Assembly (NCBI GenBank): GCA_022925895.1
Contig: JAKSYS010000090.1
Location: 1 to 64,000 of the forward strand
Origin: Fragilaria crotonensis
Lineage: Eukaryota; Bacillariophyta; Fragilariophyceae; Fragilariales; Fragilariaceae
Direction of reading: 5' to 3'
DNA length: 64,000 nt
The notes beneath the pieces are model-generated. The model ran no database searches and was not told the DNA's origin. It saw only the letters and a program-made list of their open reading frames with translations. Made by a program: the position numbers and the translations under genes. Below, one piece after another: positions 20,167 through 31,881 of this stretch (position 1 is the stretch's first letter; each line of letters starts with the position of its first letter).

Positions 20167-22566
20167 AACTCAGGCTGTTTTCTTTACGTGGACTTGCAGC
20201 CTTAAGTTAGAACGTTTGACACCGTAAAGAAGCCGATTAGCTGGGAGGTCCGGTAAAATGACGTTTCTTCTCGTAGCTTCTACATGCAATTAATACCAAG
20301 CAGAGGTGCGTGGCCGGACCTTCCTGGGGTGTCCGGCCATACCTATTTAGGGAATCCTGAAGAAGGCACCAGATATAGTACCCTGGAGGCCTGGAAGTGA
20401 AATGGGTCAACGGTAGATAGTAATGACGCACAGACCGGCGCGATTATCATGCGGATGACGGTCAGTAAAACATTGCAACAAGGTACTGTACACCTTCCTG
20501 TAGATATTAGTACTGTCGTACTGTCAGATGCAAGTACTTTACTATCATACATGATTTGACAGAAAATGTTCAACACTCACAAGTAGCATTAATCTGAGTA
20601 CTGGAGTCAACTACTGTATGATACAATAAAAAAATGTCTCAAGCATGAACACAATTCAGACACACACATTTGTTGGTCAATCTTGCCATTGTTGACTTGA
20701 AGTCAACAACAACAAATCTTTCATTCCAATTACTGTCGTTGTCAATAGAAAATGCGTGGTCTTCACTTTGCACACTTGTCCTCACAGCGTGGTTGTTGTC
20801 ATAGTACTACTTGATAACACCCGTATGCAATGGAGTCTAAAAGCAATCTTGCAGAAATATTATTGCATTCTTTTCAGAATTGGTGGAGAAAGGCTATCCT
20901 TGTTCTTAGTTGGGGGCCAACAAGATAATTCTCTACTAATAAGAATTGTGCATGCGCTTTCGTCAAGAATAAGCAGGGTGAGAAATGACAATAGGGGGAA
21001 ATGCAGCGTTCACAAACAACTAAAACAATCAAAACAAACGTAACTTTAAGAATGATGCATATTTTGTGCTTCAATGCAAATTCAGAGGCCCACGCAGTGC
21101 TTCCTCTGCATGTGTTGAGAGTATTTTTGTAGCCATGATAAACCCTATTCTGCATTAGAATTCAATTCTATCGTCGTCTTTTTTGTAGAAACGCATTGCT
21201 TGGCATCTGGACAGAAGATCATGTGTTCTTGCCTGAAAGACCAACTTGATCTGACAAGAATGTTTGAATGCTGCACAAGTCCCCTTTCTGTTGAAAGTAG
21301 CAAGGTTCAGCAGGGAACTTAGACATGTCCCTAAACTGAATGCGTGGATACTTGGCTAGTAGTACTCCGCCCTTGACATAATACTAGCTGATAGGATCAA
21401 GAGGCAGCATTCCATGATCATGCCACAGCTGAAGAATTTGGCTTCCTAGTACTTAACTGTGGTCAGGGGAACTGATGGACTGATCATGGCTGCTGGAATG
21501 ACATCCACACATAATTAGTTCAGAAACCTGAAAAATGCTCCAACCATAAGACGACCTACCTCCAATCGCCAAGCAACCCATACATGACAACATATCAAAA
21601 GATGTCATCATTGTACTATCATTCATCAAACAATTCACCATATCAGCAAAAACAATGAAAGAATTGTAGTGATCTTTTCATTGCCCCACATAGCAATTGC
21701 AAGAGACATTATTCTTGGCTTTCATGTCCTTTTGGCTGGACTTTCTCAGTCCTTCTCAGCAGCGCCCTAATTAGACTTGCGCAACCCTGAATTCTTCAAG
21801 CATGTTAGTAGTAGAGGTGCTGAAATGAGTGAACAGTGATGTGCTTAGTAGAGGCACCATGGAGTGAATGAGGACATACTAACATATTAGTTCTACTAGA
21901 GTTGCCAAAGTGGAGTGAACGAGGACACAAAACAGAATATTTAGTTTGAAATGAGGGATTGAGAACATGAGGCCACACCAGAATATTTGGTTCTACTACT
22001 CTACCGGTAGAGTTCTAGCTCAAGTAGAGGTGCCAAAATGGAGTGACCACAGTCGACAGGCAATAGAAAAATTAACGAGATGGAGGACCATAGTCCGTAA
22101 TACGATTATCACTTTATGCTTTATGTATACTGGGAAGGAAGAGTTGTCGTTGATTACTACCGGTAGAGTAGAGATTTCTTTACGGACACTTCACGTAAAA
22201 AAGGACGGCTAAATGGCAAAAATGATAGACGGAAATCTGGGTGTTTTAGAACGATCGAAGGAAGCGATGTACATTCTGACTGTCGTCTGTATCTGAGTAG
22301 CGTACAAACTACAAACACACTCGACGGACTATAAATATGCGTACGGGAAATTGCTATTGTACTGTTAACTTTGCAAACACCTTTTATCTTTGTTACAATA
22401 CGACTGTTTTCTACATGGAAAACAGGTGTTTTAAAGTTGTTGCAAAAACGGAAGGTGGAATAACAATTTCCCCATGTTTACCAGTGCATACTATCGGCCG
22501 AACGCGGCGAAGGTCATCAGACGAAATCAAAAGTTGACTGGTGACCGAACGACAAGAATATGTTCG
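20167..22566. other. Intergenic between cysteine-rich copies 1 and 2
   Basis: No gene was recognised in 2.4 kb. The left end contains one arm of a dispersed repeat (20230-20326). A region at 21820-22030 repeats short phrases (TAGAGGTGCC...AAATGGAGTGA with ACTACTCTACCGGTAGAG). The AT-rich stretches have no coherent frames. Confidence 0.4.
20230..20326 (-). repeat. Dispersed repeat of about 95 bp, copy A
   Basis: Read on the minus strand, this segment (AGGAAGGTCCGGCCACGCAC ... GGACCTCCCAGCT) matches plus-strand bases 43,390-43,485 with few differences and small gaps. It is probably a small non-autonomous element or part of one. No terminal duplication was identified. Confidence 0.6.
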
Positions 22567-23779
22567 ATGAGACTGTTGAGACTCCTCACTCTGTGTCTTG
22601 CCTTTGTCGCCGTTCATGGCGACAATAGAAGTTCAAGCATAGTTCAGAAGGCACCATCGGTTTCATTTCTCGCAGCCTCGAATTCGCCCGCATCAATAGA
22701 GCAAAACATCCCAACAATCCCAACGACGTTTCCGATCACCTCATTTTCCCCAATTACAACTACTAGTGGCTTTCAAGATCTGAAACCCAATTGCGGAGAT
22801 TGTTTTTGGTAAGCCTTGTTTGGTGTGTCTCGTGAAGCCGCGCTCCTGTGAAGTCTTACCCTGCTTTGGTGTTTTCCCCTCTCAATCCTATTGCAGTATT
22901 CCCGATCCAGATTGCCTAGCGTCTCAGCCCGGTTTGTCGGACAGCTTTCCTGACTATGTTTCAAGTCTATATGCTTCGTTCGTGGCAACCAACTCCATTC
23001 CATTGCAGACGGACGACGGAGGTGACTGTTATCCGTTTGCAGACGTCCTGCAGGGCCTTCTCCCAGCAACTGCCTACGACGAGACATCCTTGCCTCAGTG
23101 TCAGAAACCAACTAGTACAGACGGGTACTGTGCCTTTGTCTTCGAGGATTCTAATGCAAACTTTTCGAACTATTCACAGTGTGTAGGACGACGCTACGCT
23201 ATGAAAACCTTTGATACAGAGGATGCTGTACCATCCACAGCCTCCATAACCCACAAGGGACCGTGTGGCGTATGCAGTACCGCACAAGACTGGGCTACTA
23301 CCATTTTGATGCGCGATGAAATTTTCAAACTAGCGTTTTCGTGTGGAACAATATACTATACAGGCCAGCGGTCGTTTTCTACTCTCGTTAGCTGCTACCG
23401 GTATGCTGGTTTCACGGAAGAATGTGCAAAACTATGGAGTCATTTGACCGCGACGAGTGCGGAGTTGTGTGTTAAGGATTGTCTCGGAGCGGATTCTCAA
23501 CTCAACGGCGACCCTCCGGAATGCGCTCTCCGAGAGTGTGGCGCATGTGGACAACAATTTCGCCCTGTTTTTGATGAAATTGAGGGTCGCACCACATGGA
23601 AGTCAGGGTTTACAGAGCCACTCGCGCAGTCTTGCAGCGACTTCTACCCCGTTGTGCATGATCCTTGTCCTCTTCGACAGGACCCTACCCCCGCGCCTAC
23701 CCCAAAAACTAGTGGCGCAGCATCCAGCTGGGTATTGTCAGGTGCTTTCACAATTATGTGTCTCCTCATGCAACGGTGA
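22567..23779 (+). CDS. Secreted cysteine-rich protein, family copy 2 (two exons)
   Basis: 374-aa paralogue. Exon 1 (22567-22808) encodes a signal peptide (MRLLRLLTLCLAFVAVHG) and a Ser/Thr/Pro-rich linker ending FQDLKPNCGDCF. The intron is 22809-22896 (88 nt, GTAAGC...GCAG), at the same phase-2 position in a Cys codon as in the other copies. Exon 2 (22897-23779) has the same cysteine lattice: IPDPDCL, GDCYPFADVLQGLLP, STDGYCAFVFED, THKGPCGVCSTAQD, GDPPECALRECGACG and HDPCPLRQDPTPAPTP. It ends with a hydrophobic tail (WVLSGAFTIMCLLMQR) that fits a GPI signal or a short membrane anchor. Both exons are open as given. The Met at 22567 is preferred because it opens the signal peptide. Confidence 0.85.
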
Positions 23780-24890
23780 AATCATTTTGACCTTTCCCGA
23801 AATCTGGAGTTAACGGTATCTAGCTATGAAGGCGTACAAAGTGCTAGGGTATGCCTGGACCAAGTCCTGCGCGTCCATTATGGTAAATGATAACAACCAT
23901 TATTGCTCTACTAAAAATCAGCACACTATCATTGTAATTGGGGGGGGGGGTATATTGTATACTATAGCTGACAACAGCTATTTTTTATTTTCTGCATATA
24001 GCTAATAGGTGCAATAGCAATTTCCCTTTTTAGTGTATGTATGGTACGCCTGATGTTTATGTTTCATCGGACACCTGGCTACTAGTACCCATTGGTTGAT
24101 TGCGACGTAGATACGGTTGTAGTGCGTTACTCGTACAATCGTACTCCGATTATACTCACTTTCGATACCACTTAAAATTTAAAATACCACCCCGTGTAAA
24201 GTGTCGTGAGTTTTAAAATTAAGACCTCATGCGTAACGGAGTACATGTGCAACAATGTACTGGTAATCGTGTCTAAGCAAAAAATATTAATTCAGCCCCT
24301 GAAGTGATTTCAAATTTCAATGTTATTTGTGCAGGATCAAATGAGCCCTTGATCTGCCCTGGAAGATGTGTCAGGTTAATCAAGGCGAACGGAAGTCACT
24401 CAATTAGATGGAGTGAAACAATCTTCAATAGTCTCTTGTCATTCTTGGGAAATACTACGCAGTACTCGTACTTGTACTCCGAGTACAGATCAACGTACTA
24501 GGGTATCAGGTCCTGGAGTTGATATGACGGGCGACAGTACCAGTTCTGTGTACCTGTGTGGTGGAAGTAGTCTGTACACAAGTAAGTAAGGTACTTGTAC
24601 TTGTACTACAGTATGAACATAGCTTTCTTACCATTCCCTCCGTACTCGAATCTCGGAAATCATTCTCGCAGTATACGGACGGTACATACACCAATAGATA
24701 ACACAAAAGTCATGATGACTCTACAGCGATGTTCGGTAATCGGACCCTTCTCTTCGAACACAAAACCCGTTCTCTGTGCCTTCCTCTCTCGTCACCGTTC
24801 GATTTTTGTATTTCATACATGCAGTACTACAAGTTGGGAGGTCACCGCAGTCACAAAGTTGTCGTAGACGAATCAAGGCTAAGAATATGC
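23780..24890. other. Intergenic between copies 2 and 3
   Basis: No gene. It contains a G homopolymer of ten bases (about 23941-23950) and a GTAC-rich cluster (24465-24610). The last 60 bp before copy 3 (CAAGTTGGGAGGTCACCGCA onward) is nearly identical to the sequence before copy 4, showing that the duplicated unit includes upstream DNA. Confidence 0.5.
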
Positions 24891-26113
24891 ATGATGAGAC
24901 TCCTCACTCTATGTCTTGCATTTGTCGCCGTCCATGGCAATGATGGAACTTTATCTGGAGCGCCTTCGAGCACAGTTCAGAACACACCCTCGGTTTCCTT
25001 TCTCCCAGCCTCGGATTCGCCCGCATCTCCAGAACAAGACATCCCAACAACACCAACGACATCGCCAATTACCTCGTTTTCTCCAAGCACGACAAGTGGC
25101 TTTCAAGATCTGAAACCCAATTGCGGAGATTGTTTTTGGTAAGCCTTGTTTGGTGTGTCATATGAACTCACTCGTGCGATGGACCATTCTTACGCTTCGA
25201 TGTTTTTCTCTCACCATCCGATTACAGTATTCCCGATCCGGATTGCCTAGCGCCACAGCTGGGCTTGTCGGACAGCTTCTCAGACTATGTTTCAAGTCTA
25301 TATGCTTCGTTCGTGGCAACCAACTCCATTCCATTGCAGGCGGACGACGGAGGTGATTGTTATCCGTTTGCAGACGTCCTGCAAGGCCTTCTCTCAGCAA
25401 CTGCCTACAACGAGTCATCCTTGCCTCAGTGTACGATGCCAAGTAGTACAGAAGGGTACTGTGCCTTCGTCTTTGAAGATGCCAATGCAAACTTTTCGAA
25501 CTATTCACAGTGTGAGGGACGACGCTACGCCTTGGAAACCTTTGATACGGAGGATGCTGTACCATCCACGGCCTCTATTACGCACAAGGGACAGTGTGGC
25601 GCGTGCAGTTCCGCTCAAGACTTCGCTGCTCGCATCTCGTTGCATGATGAATTTACGAAACTTGCGTTTTCATGTGGAACGATGTACTATACTGGCCGGA
25701 GGTCGTTTACTACTCTCGTCACATGCTTCCGATATGCAGGTTTCACGGAATCTTGTGCAACGCTATGGAGTCACTTGACAGCGACGAGTGGGGAGTTGTG
25801 TGCTGGTGAGTGTCTCGGAGCAAATCCTCAATTCAATGGCGACCCGCCGGAGTGTGCTCTCGAAGAATGCGGTGCATGTGGTATAGAATTTAAGAACGTT
25901 TCTGATGTCCTTGCCGGTCGCGCGCCGTGGAACTCGGGGTTTACAGAGTTCCTCGCTCATCCTTGCAGTAGCTTCTACCCCGTTGTGAATGATCCTTGTC
26001 CTCTTCGACAGGAGGACCGGACCCCAGCGCCTACACCAAAAACCAGTGACGCAACGTCCGGCGGGGCAATGACGGCTGCTTTCTCCATGATATGGCTTCT
26101 AATTCAACTGTAA
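24891..26113 (+). CDS. Secreted cysteine-rich protein, family copy 3 (two exons)
   Basis: 377-aa paralogue, the best preserved with copy 2. Exon 1 runs 24891-25138 (a second ATG at 24894 is equally plausible). It encodes MMRLLTLCLAFVAVHG, a Ser/Thr/Pro linker (TTPTTSPITSFSPSTTS) and LKPNCGDCF. Intron 25139-25227 (89 nt, GTAAGC...ACAG). Exon 2 (25228-26113) carries IPDPDCLAPQLG, GDCYPFADVLQGLLS, THKGQCGACSSAQD, a GDPPECALEECGACG cluster and HDPCP-like NDPCPLRQEDRTPAPTP. It ends in a hydrophobic C-terminus (AMTAAFSMIWLLIQL). The closest relative in the window is copy 4, with which it shares the upstream flank. Confidence 0.85.
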
Positions 26114-29100
26114 AATCATCTTGAAGTGTCGCGTAGGCCGAGTAAACGGTACTGTACAGCTCTAGAAAGGTAGTACGCTGTGACCAGGTCCTGAGCGTCC
26201 ACAGAACCTGATTTTTACGTTTTTGCAGATGCCCTCATTCCAATCAATACTCTACGAACACGACGTAGGAAATCATACGTTGTGCCAATTGCCAAGCTTT
26301 GGCAACGGGCAATGCCTTGTGTAAGGCGATGAAAGGACTGAAGTTTAAATTAATTCTATATACTCTTACTCTCTAGTAGGTAGCCTGGAGTCTCGAGCCT
26401 GAACTCGGAGTACTACCTAGTACTTCATCCATCTTGACGCCACATGACAGGACTCCAATTCTTGCTTTGCCATCCCTTCACAAAACTGCCTCCAGCACTG
26501 GCTTGTCCTCCACTGCGGACCACACCGCTTCTTCTGGATTCAATTAAGTAGTACAGATGATGACTGTTCAGCAGGTTTCTCCTTGTAAATGTGGAGAAGC
26601 CGCCGGTCACATCCCCTGAAATCCGTGCTAAGCACACGCCACTCTCATAGTGACTGAGTCCACATCTGAATACAGCTGTTCTTTTCCTCATCAAACTTAA
26701 CTGGTTTTCTCACATATGACAAGTTGAAATGGATTGGAAGGCATATCATGATACTGTGACGAGGCTTTACCATACCCTTGCAAATTAAGTCAACCCCCAG
26801 CCTCCTCTTGATGTCCCGCAGAGACTGCTGATCATTCCAATTTTAATTCACCGGATAGGTTGGCCACTTCTTTATGGCCTTGTTTGAAATTTCTGCGAGG
26901 ATTCCAGACTGCTTTGTTGACATTTCCTCTCCAACGCTTATTCACAAATCCGGTACTACGGCGGCCATTGTTGAAACAGTCACTTTTCTTCACATTGATT
27001 CTCCATGAGCAAAAATTTTGCATGTGTGTAAAAGACAGATGCAAATGTGATTCGATGTGTTCAATACAAAGACTGCCCCTCACAGGAACATGGTTTTGAC
27101 TCTGAATATTTTGCTGTGGCAATTGTTTTGCATCATGCTGAACAGATTGAGTTGAACCTGGAAACATTTTCACAAGCTAAGAATGCTATTACTTTCATAT
27201 AAACAAACTAATTATTAGGGTTGGCTCCGTCCAGTGACCGGTAGGTCATTGGTGAGTACCCCATAATGCTATTACTTTCAGAAGATCATGATTGGAAGAC
27301 AAGACATTCTGTTCCAAATCTGATGTCATGAGAAGCAACATCATAAGGAACTGGTTTCCCTTGCTTTTTGGTCAAGGTATATTGGAGTCAAAAGTGTGGA
27401 GGTCATCACTTGTGATGTGCACAAGATCTTGTCCATCTAGAATTGAGAAGGATATGGCACAACATGGAAAACTGCAATAATGTCCACAAGTCCCAAGAAA
27501 TCTGCTTGCAAAAAATTCATTAAATAAAAGCAACCAAACCTTAAGTAGTGAATGCTGCACAGAAGAAAAAAGACCATAATGAAATCACTCCTTCTATGGC
27601 AATGATGAGGATGATGGCGGCTTCTTTGAAGAACAAGGATGATGAGCATCGATTGCTTGTTCCAAGGCAACACTGCATGGAAGCAAGGAGGACAAGGAGG
27701 TATCACAACCACAACAAATGCATTGCTTGTGGTAGGAAAAGATGAACGCAAGACAAAGGGATGGCTTGATGCGACCACGATGACATCGACAATTTAGACC
27801 ACAACACCCGGCGCCGTCAAGCAGGATTCTTACGACAACAAACAGTTTCTGACAGCAACAAGCACAGTGACTTTGATGGTTTCAACAGCAATCACAACTC
27901 AGGCACTAGCGGTGAAACTGCATTTATATCGAATTATGAAAGAGAAGCAGTTTGAGTGGTTTAAGGACGTGGATGAATAAGTCAATGTTATCAGTGATGC
28001 CTATTAAGCTGCTCCGCCAGGAAATTGTCTCCTAATCCCAAAGTCACTGAAAGACACAGAGTTGGGTCTATCACTGCTGTCAGCATGTGGATTGCTGTTT
28101 GTAGTCAATTTCTCTTGTCAAAGATTGCTGGATGGATTGTTTGTTCTTTCCAGAATTAAGACAAAGCGCATGGCACTGATGGGAGACAGCTAGACAACTG
28201 GTGATGAAATGAAACTGCAGGCACCAACAACAACTAGTCTGTGCTGTATATAGTTGATAACTTACCACCACAAAAGAAGGCCAGGAGTGTCAAGAACTTT
28301 TGGCTGCTGATTCCTCCTTGTTCTGTCCTTAGAGGAGATGAAAAGTTCAACCGGTTGCCAGTGATCAGGTACATAAGAGGTGACAGAAATGATACCATTC
28401 TTGGAACAATGATGGGAACCGTAATTCAGGAAATGGCTCCAACATGCACAGCCATCAGTAATTGTAACAACGCCGGGGAATGTCGTGAATTGACTATGCA
28501 AAAGAACACGAGTCGTAACTGGTGGAAATAGGAACTCCTGAATTATGTTGACAATTTCAGAATGATGGTGTTGAGAAATTGCAACCAATTTGAGGTGAAG
28601 TACTCCATGCAAGTGGATGATTCCAATACATCCAGAGACCGGGAAACAGGCCTTTGGTAATCCAGTTTTTTAGTTACTCTTGGAATGGTGTAATGCTGCA
28701 CATAAGGGTTGTAAATAAAGCAACCCAACTCAATGACAACTATTCCCCAGTTGCTTGTAGGACACATCAAGCTGTCTGCTTCTTTTGGTAAGAAGACGAA
28801 GAGTAGGTCTTGATGCGCATCGGTTAAGGGCGTCACTCTTGGAATGGTGTAGTAATGATGCTCATAAGTGTTGTACTACTAACTAAAGCAACCCAACTCA
28901 ATGACAACTATTCCACAGTTGTAGGATACATCAAGCTGTCTGCTTCTTTTGGTAAGAAAATGAAGAGTAGGTCTTGATGCGCATCGGTTAAGGGCGCTAC
29001 GGTTGATGGTGGAAACCAGATTCCTGCTGGTGGTGGGTGGTACATCTTTTACTGGTGCCGGTGACGAGCAGACAGGCAACATCAGCAAAGACAGAGATCT

Positions 29101-29685
29101 GCAACGTGAATGTAATTGTTTGCAGAAGTACCATCATGTGTTTATGAAGCGCAGTGTTTGACTCATTGTGGAAGAGTCCGCGATTCAAGTTCTCCGGCGT
29201 GTAACCAAACTTGCTGAGTTCATCCTTCTATCGGAAGCCGATTCTTCCCTGCAAATACTCATTTCTGACACTGCAAATGATAAGCATTGTTGACCTTGGT
29301 CTGGCGAGCTATTAAGCAAACTGGAGTTGAGGTCATGATGACAGGTGCGTTTGCTATTCGTAATGTTGGTGAGTGTTTCTGTTGAGTCCGCGGTAGCGAC
29401 GCTCGTTTGTGAGGATGGCACGTCTTAGTACGTCCACGAAGCTTTGCTTGATTCCAACCCGGCGCAGGTGGAGTCTCTTCTATCGGTACATCAGGCGATT
29501 TCATTAATCGTCAGCATGCACTTGTATCACAAGTAATTACATTGTTGTGTTGGCTACCTTAGGTTCATCTCATGTGGTCGACGTGACACGACGGAGTGGT
29601 GGACAGTGGACAGACGGCACTATCCTTCTTGAATCTTGAATCCTGAATCCTGACCCTTGCCTGTTAATCATCCCGCTTGTAACCT
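26114..29685. other. Long intergenic region with decayed repeats
   Basis: No supported gene in 3.5 kb. Partially open minus-strand frames (26425-26694, 26832-27173) are not recognisable. A 16-bp direct repeat (AATGCTATTACTTTCA) at about 27182 and 27268 flanks some 70 bp that include TAATTATTAGGGTTGG, a phrase also near 4,925. A tandem duplication lies at 28,676-28,997 and is listed separately. Confidence 0.4.
28676..28997. repeat. Tandem duplication of about 160 bp
   Basis: Two adjacent copies (28676-28834 and 28835-28997) both begin ACTCTTGGAATGGTGTA and end GCGCATCGGTTAAGGGCG. They differ by scattered substitutions and small indels. I see no coding content. It is an ordinary local duplication in decayed DNA. 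Confidence 0.85.
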
Positions 29686-29686
29686 T

Positions 29687-30351
29687 AGAGCATTCTCTAT
29701 GGTGAGGGGGGGTACGACAAAATCTGACCCCCCCCCGGGTATATAATGTACCCTTTGTCAACAAAATAAAAAAGTAGGCATTCTCTATCGTGTACCTATC
29801 TACTAATGGCATACTGGCTAGTTTTATACTGTTATAACTGTCGTAACGTCATCATCTTCGAGTTGTTGAAATGTCGACAAACCAACCAACATTTACCGTC
29901 ATTCTCAACTCCTTGTTTGCCATGGAGATTGAGGACATGGCAAGGAGAAGAAAGGTGATGAGAATGGTGAAAAATGCACAAAATGACAAAGAAAGGTGAA
30001 GAGAAGGGCACTAGCAAGGAGGACAGGAGGGCAAAGAAGTGCAAGGATATGTGTGTTGTTGTACTTGAGTGCGAACACTGTTGTACTGTATGGCAGGTAT
30101 GCATCTTGTTTGTACGAGAAATATATACGATGACCCCGTGGAAAGTGCAATGATCAAATGTACCCCCCCAAATGTACATAGGGTCAGATTTCGAAAATCT
30201 GGCCAGATTTTCGAAATCTGACCCTATGTACATTTGGGGGGTACATTTGTGACCCCCCCAAATGTCAAATATACCCCCCCCATAGAGAATGCTTTTTCCC
30301 AAAAACTCCGAAAAAAAATCAAATGTACCCCATGATAGAGAATGCTCTTAA
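29687..30351. mobile_element. Probable PIF/Harbinger-type MITE with TTA target duplication
   Basis: The outer ends read TTA-GAGCATTCTCTAT (29687 on) and ATAGAGAATGCTC-TTA (to 30351). This is a 13-bp perfect terminal inverted repeat with a TTA duplication, the 3-bp TWA-type target typical of PIF/Harbinger elements. A second, inner pair (GCATTCTCTAT near 29783; ATAGAGAATGC near 30282) suggests nesting or an internal duplication of the ends. The interior is non-coding, with runs of C or G (for example 29728-29740) and a long palindrome at 30156-30248. It lies about 100 bp upstream of the fourth cysteine-rich gene, so it may now form part of that promoter region. Confidence 0.6.
30156..30248. repeat. 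Near-perfect spacerless palindrome, arms about 46 bp
   Basis: The arms meet between 30202 and 30203 (…AAAATCTGG|CCAGATTTT…). They match out to AAATGTACC…GGTACATTT, differing only by one base in the C/G run (seven versus six). DNA of this kind extrudes cruciforms or gives hairpin RNA, and is hard to sequence and assemble. It lies inside the MITE. Confidence 0.85.
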
Positions 30352-30451
30352 AGGTTGAGCATGTGCCTTCTGGTCATAAATGCAGCACTGCAAGTTGGGA
30401 GGTCACCGCAGTCACAAAGTTGCCATAGACGAATCAAGGCTAAGAATATGA

Positions 30452-31673
30452 ATGATGAGACTCCTCACTCTATATCTTGCCTTTGTCGCCGTCCGTGGCA
30501 ATGGTGGAACTTTATCTGGAGGGCCTCGAGCTTGCTTGAGATTGCACCAACGGTTTCGTTTCTCGCAGTCTCGGATTCGCCCGCATCACCAGACCAAGAA
30601 ATCCAAACGACCCCAACGACATTTCCAATCACCTCGTTTTCCCCAGGCACAACAGGTGGCTTTCAAAATCTTGAACCTAACTGCGGAGATTGTTTTTGGT
30701 AAGCCATGCTTGGTGTGTCACATGAACGCGGCGCTCCTGTGAAAGTCTTACTTAGCGCTTTGGTGTTCTTTCCAATCACTCCGAATACAGTATTCCCGAT
30801 CCGGATTGCCTAGCGCCACAGCCGGGCTTGTCGGACAGCTTCCCAGACTATGTTTCAAGTCTATATGCTTCGTTCGTGGCAACCAACTCCATTCCATTGC
30901 AGACGGACGACGGAGGTGATTGTTATCCGTTTGCGGACTCCCTGCAGGGCCTTATCCCTTCAACCGCCTACAACGAGACATCCTTGCCTCAGTGTCAGAA
31001 ACCAACTAGTACAGACGGGTACTGTGCCTTTGTCTTTGAGGATTCTAATGCAAACTTTTCGAACTATTCACAGTGTGAGGGACGACGCTACGCCATGAAA
31101 ACCTTTGAGACGGAGGATGCTGTTCCCTCCACGGCCTCGATTACCCATAAGGGACCGTGTGGCGTGTGCAGTTCCGCTCAAGACTTAGCGGTTCGCATCT
31201 CATCGCGTGATAGAATGCTCAAACTTGCGTTTTCATGTGGAACAATGTACTATGCTGGCCGGAGGTCGTTTTCTACTCTCGTTAGCTGTTACCGGTACGC
31301 AGGTTTTACGGAACCTTGTGCATCGCTTTGGAGTCACTTGACCGCGACGAGTGGGGAGTTGTGTGCAAACGAGTGTATCGGAGCAAATTCTGAACTCAAT
31401 GGCGACCCGCCGGAATGTGCTCTTGAAGAATGCGGTGCATGTGGTCAACCGTTTCAACAAGATTTTGATGACATTTCTGGTCGTGCTCCATGGAAGTCTG
31501 GATTTACAGAGCCACGAGCTCATTATTGCAGCAGCTTCTACCCGCTTGTGCATGATCCTTGTCCTCTTCGACAGGACCCAACCCCCGCGCCTGTCACTAA
31601 AACTAGCGATACAGCACGCAGCTGGGGAATGTCGGCTGCTTTCACGATGGTATGGCTCCTGTTTCTAGGGTAA
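30452..31673 (+). CDS. Secreted cysteine-rich protein, family copy 4 (two exons, frameshift in exon 1)
   Basis: Exon 1 (30452-30698) starts MMRLLTLYLAFVAVRG, then loses frame after the GGG run at 30521-30523. Adding one G gives a 248-nt exon, exactly the length of copy 3's exon 1, and links the signal peptide to APTVSFLAVSDSPAS and NLEPNCGDCF. Intron 30699-30790 (92 nt, GTAAGC...ACAG). Exon 2 (30791-31673) is open: IPDPDCLAPQPG, GDCYPFADSLQGLIP, THKGPCGVCSSAQD, GDPPECALEECGACG, HDPCPLRQDPTPAPV. It ends in a hydrophobic tail (WGMSAAFTMVWLLFLG). The 5' flank is a MITE. Either it is recently inactivated or the G run is miscounted. Confidence 0.8.
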
Positions 31674-31881
31674 AGGTGCTCTAGAACTGCCCCGCCATCT
31701 GCAGTACCACAACAATTGCTTTTCGTGTCTACTAATGGTAGCCATTAGGTCATACAATTCGATTAGTCTTGACGAAGACCTGCGCATCCACCGCGGCACT
31801 TAAATTTGTGTTATTGGCCGATGCGACTTTCCCCCCTGCGACCTGTGGAATCGATGCCCTTTTTTTCGAGACGCTTTCATT

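Noticed and set aside
29832-30302. 156-codon minus-strand frame
   Set aside because: It runs through the 46-bp-arm palindrome and C/G runs of the MITE, has low-complexity composition and no domain. It is a by-product of the repeat.
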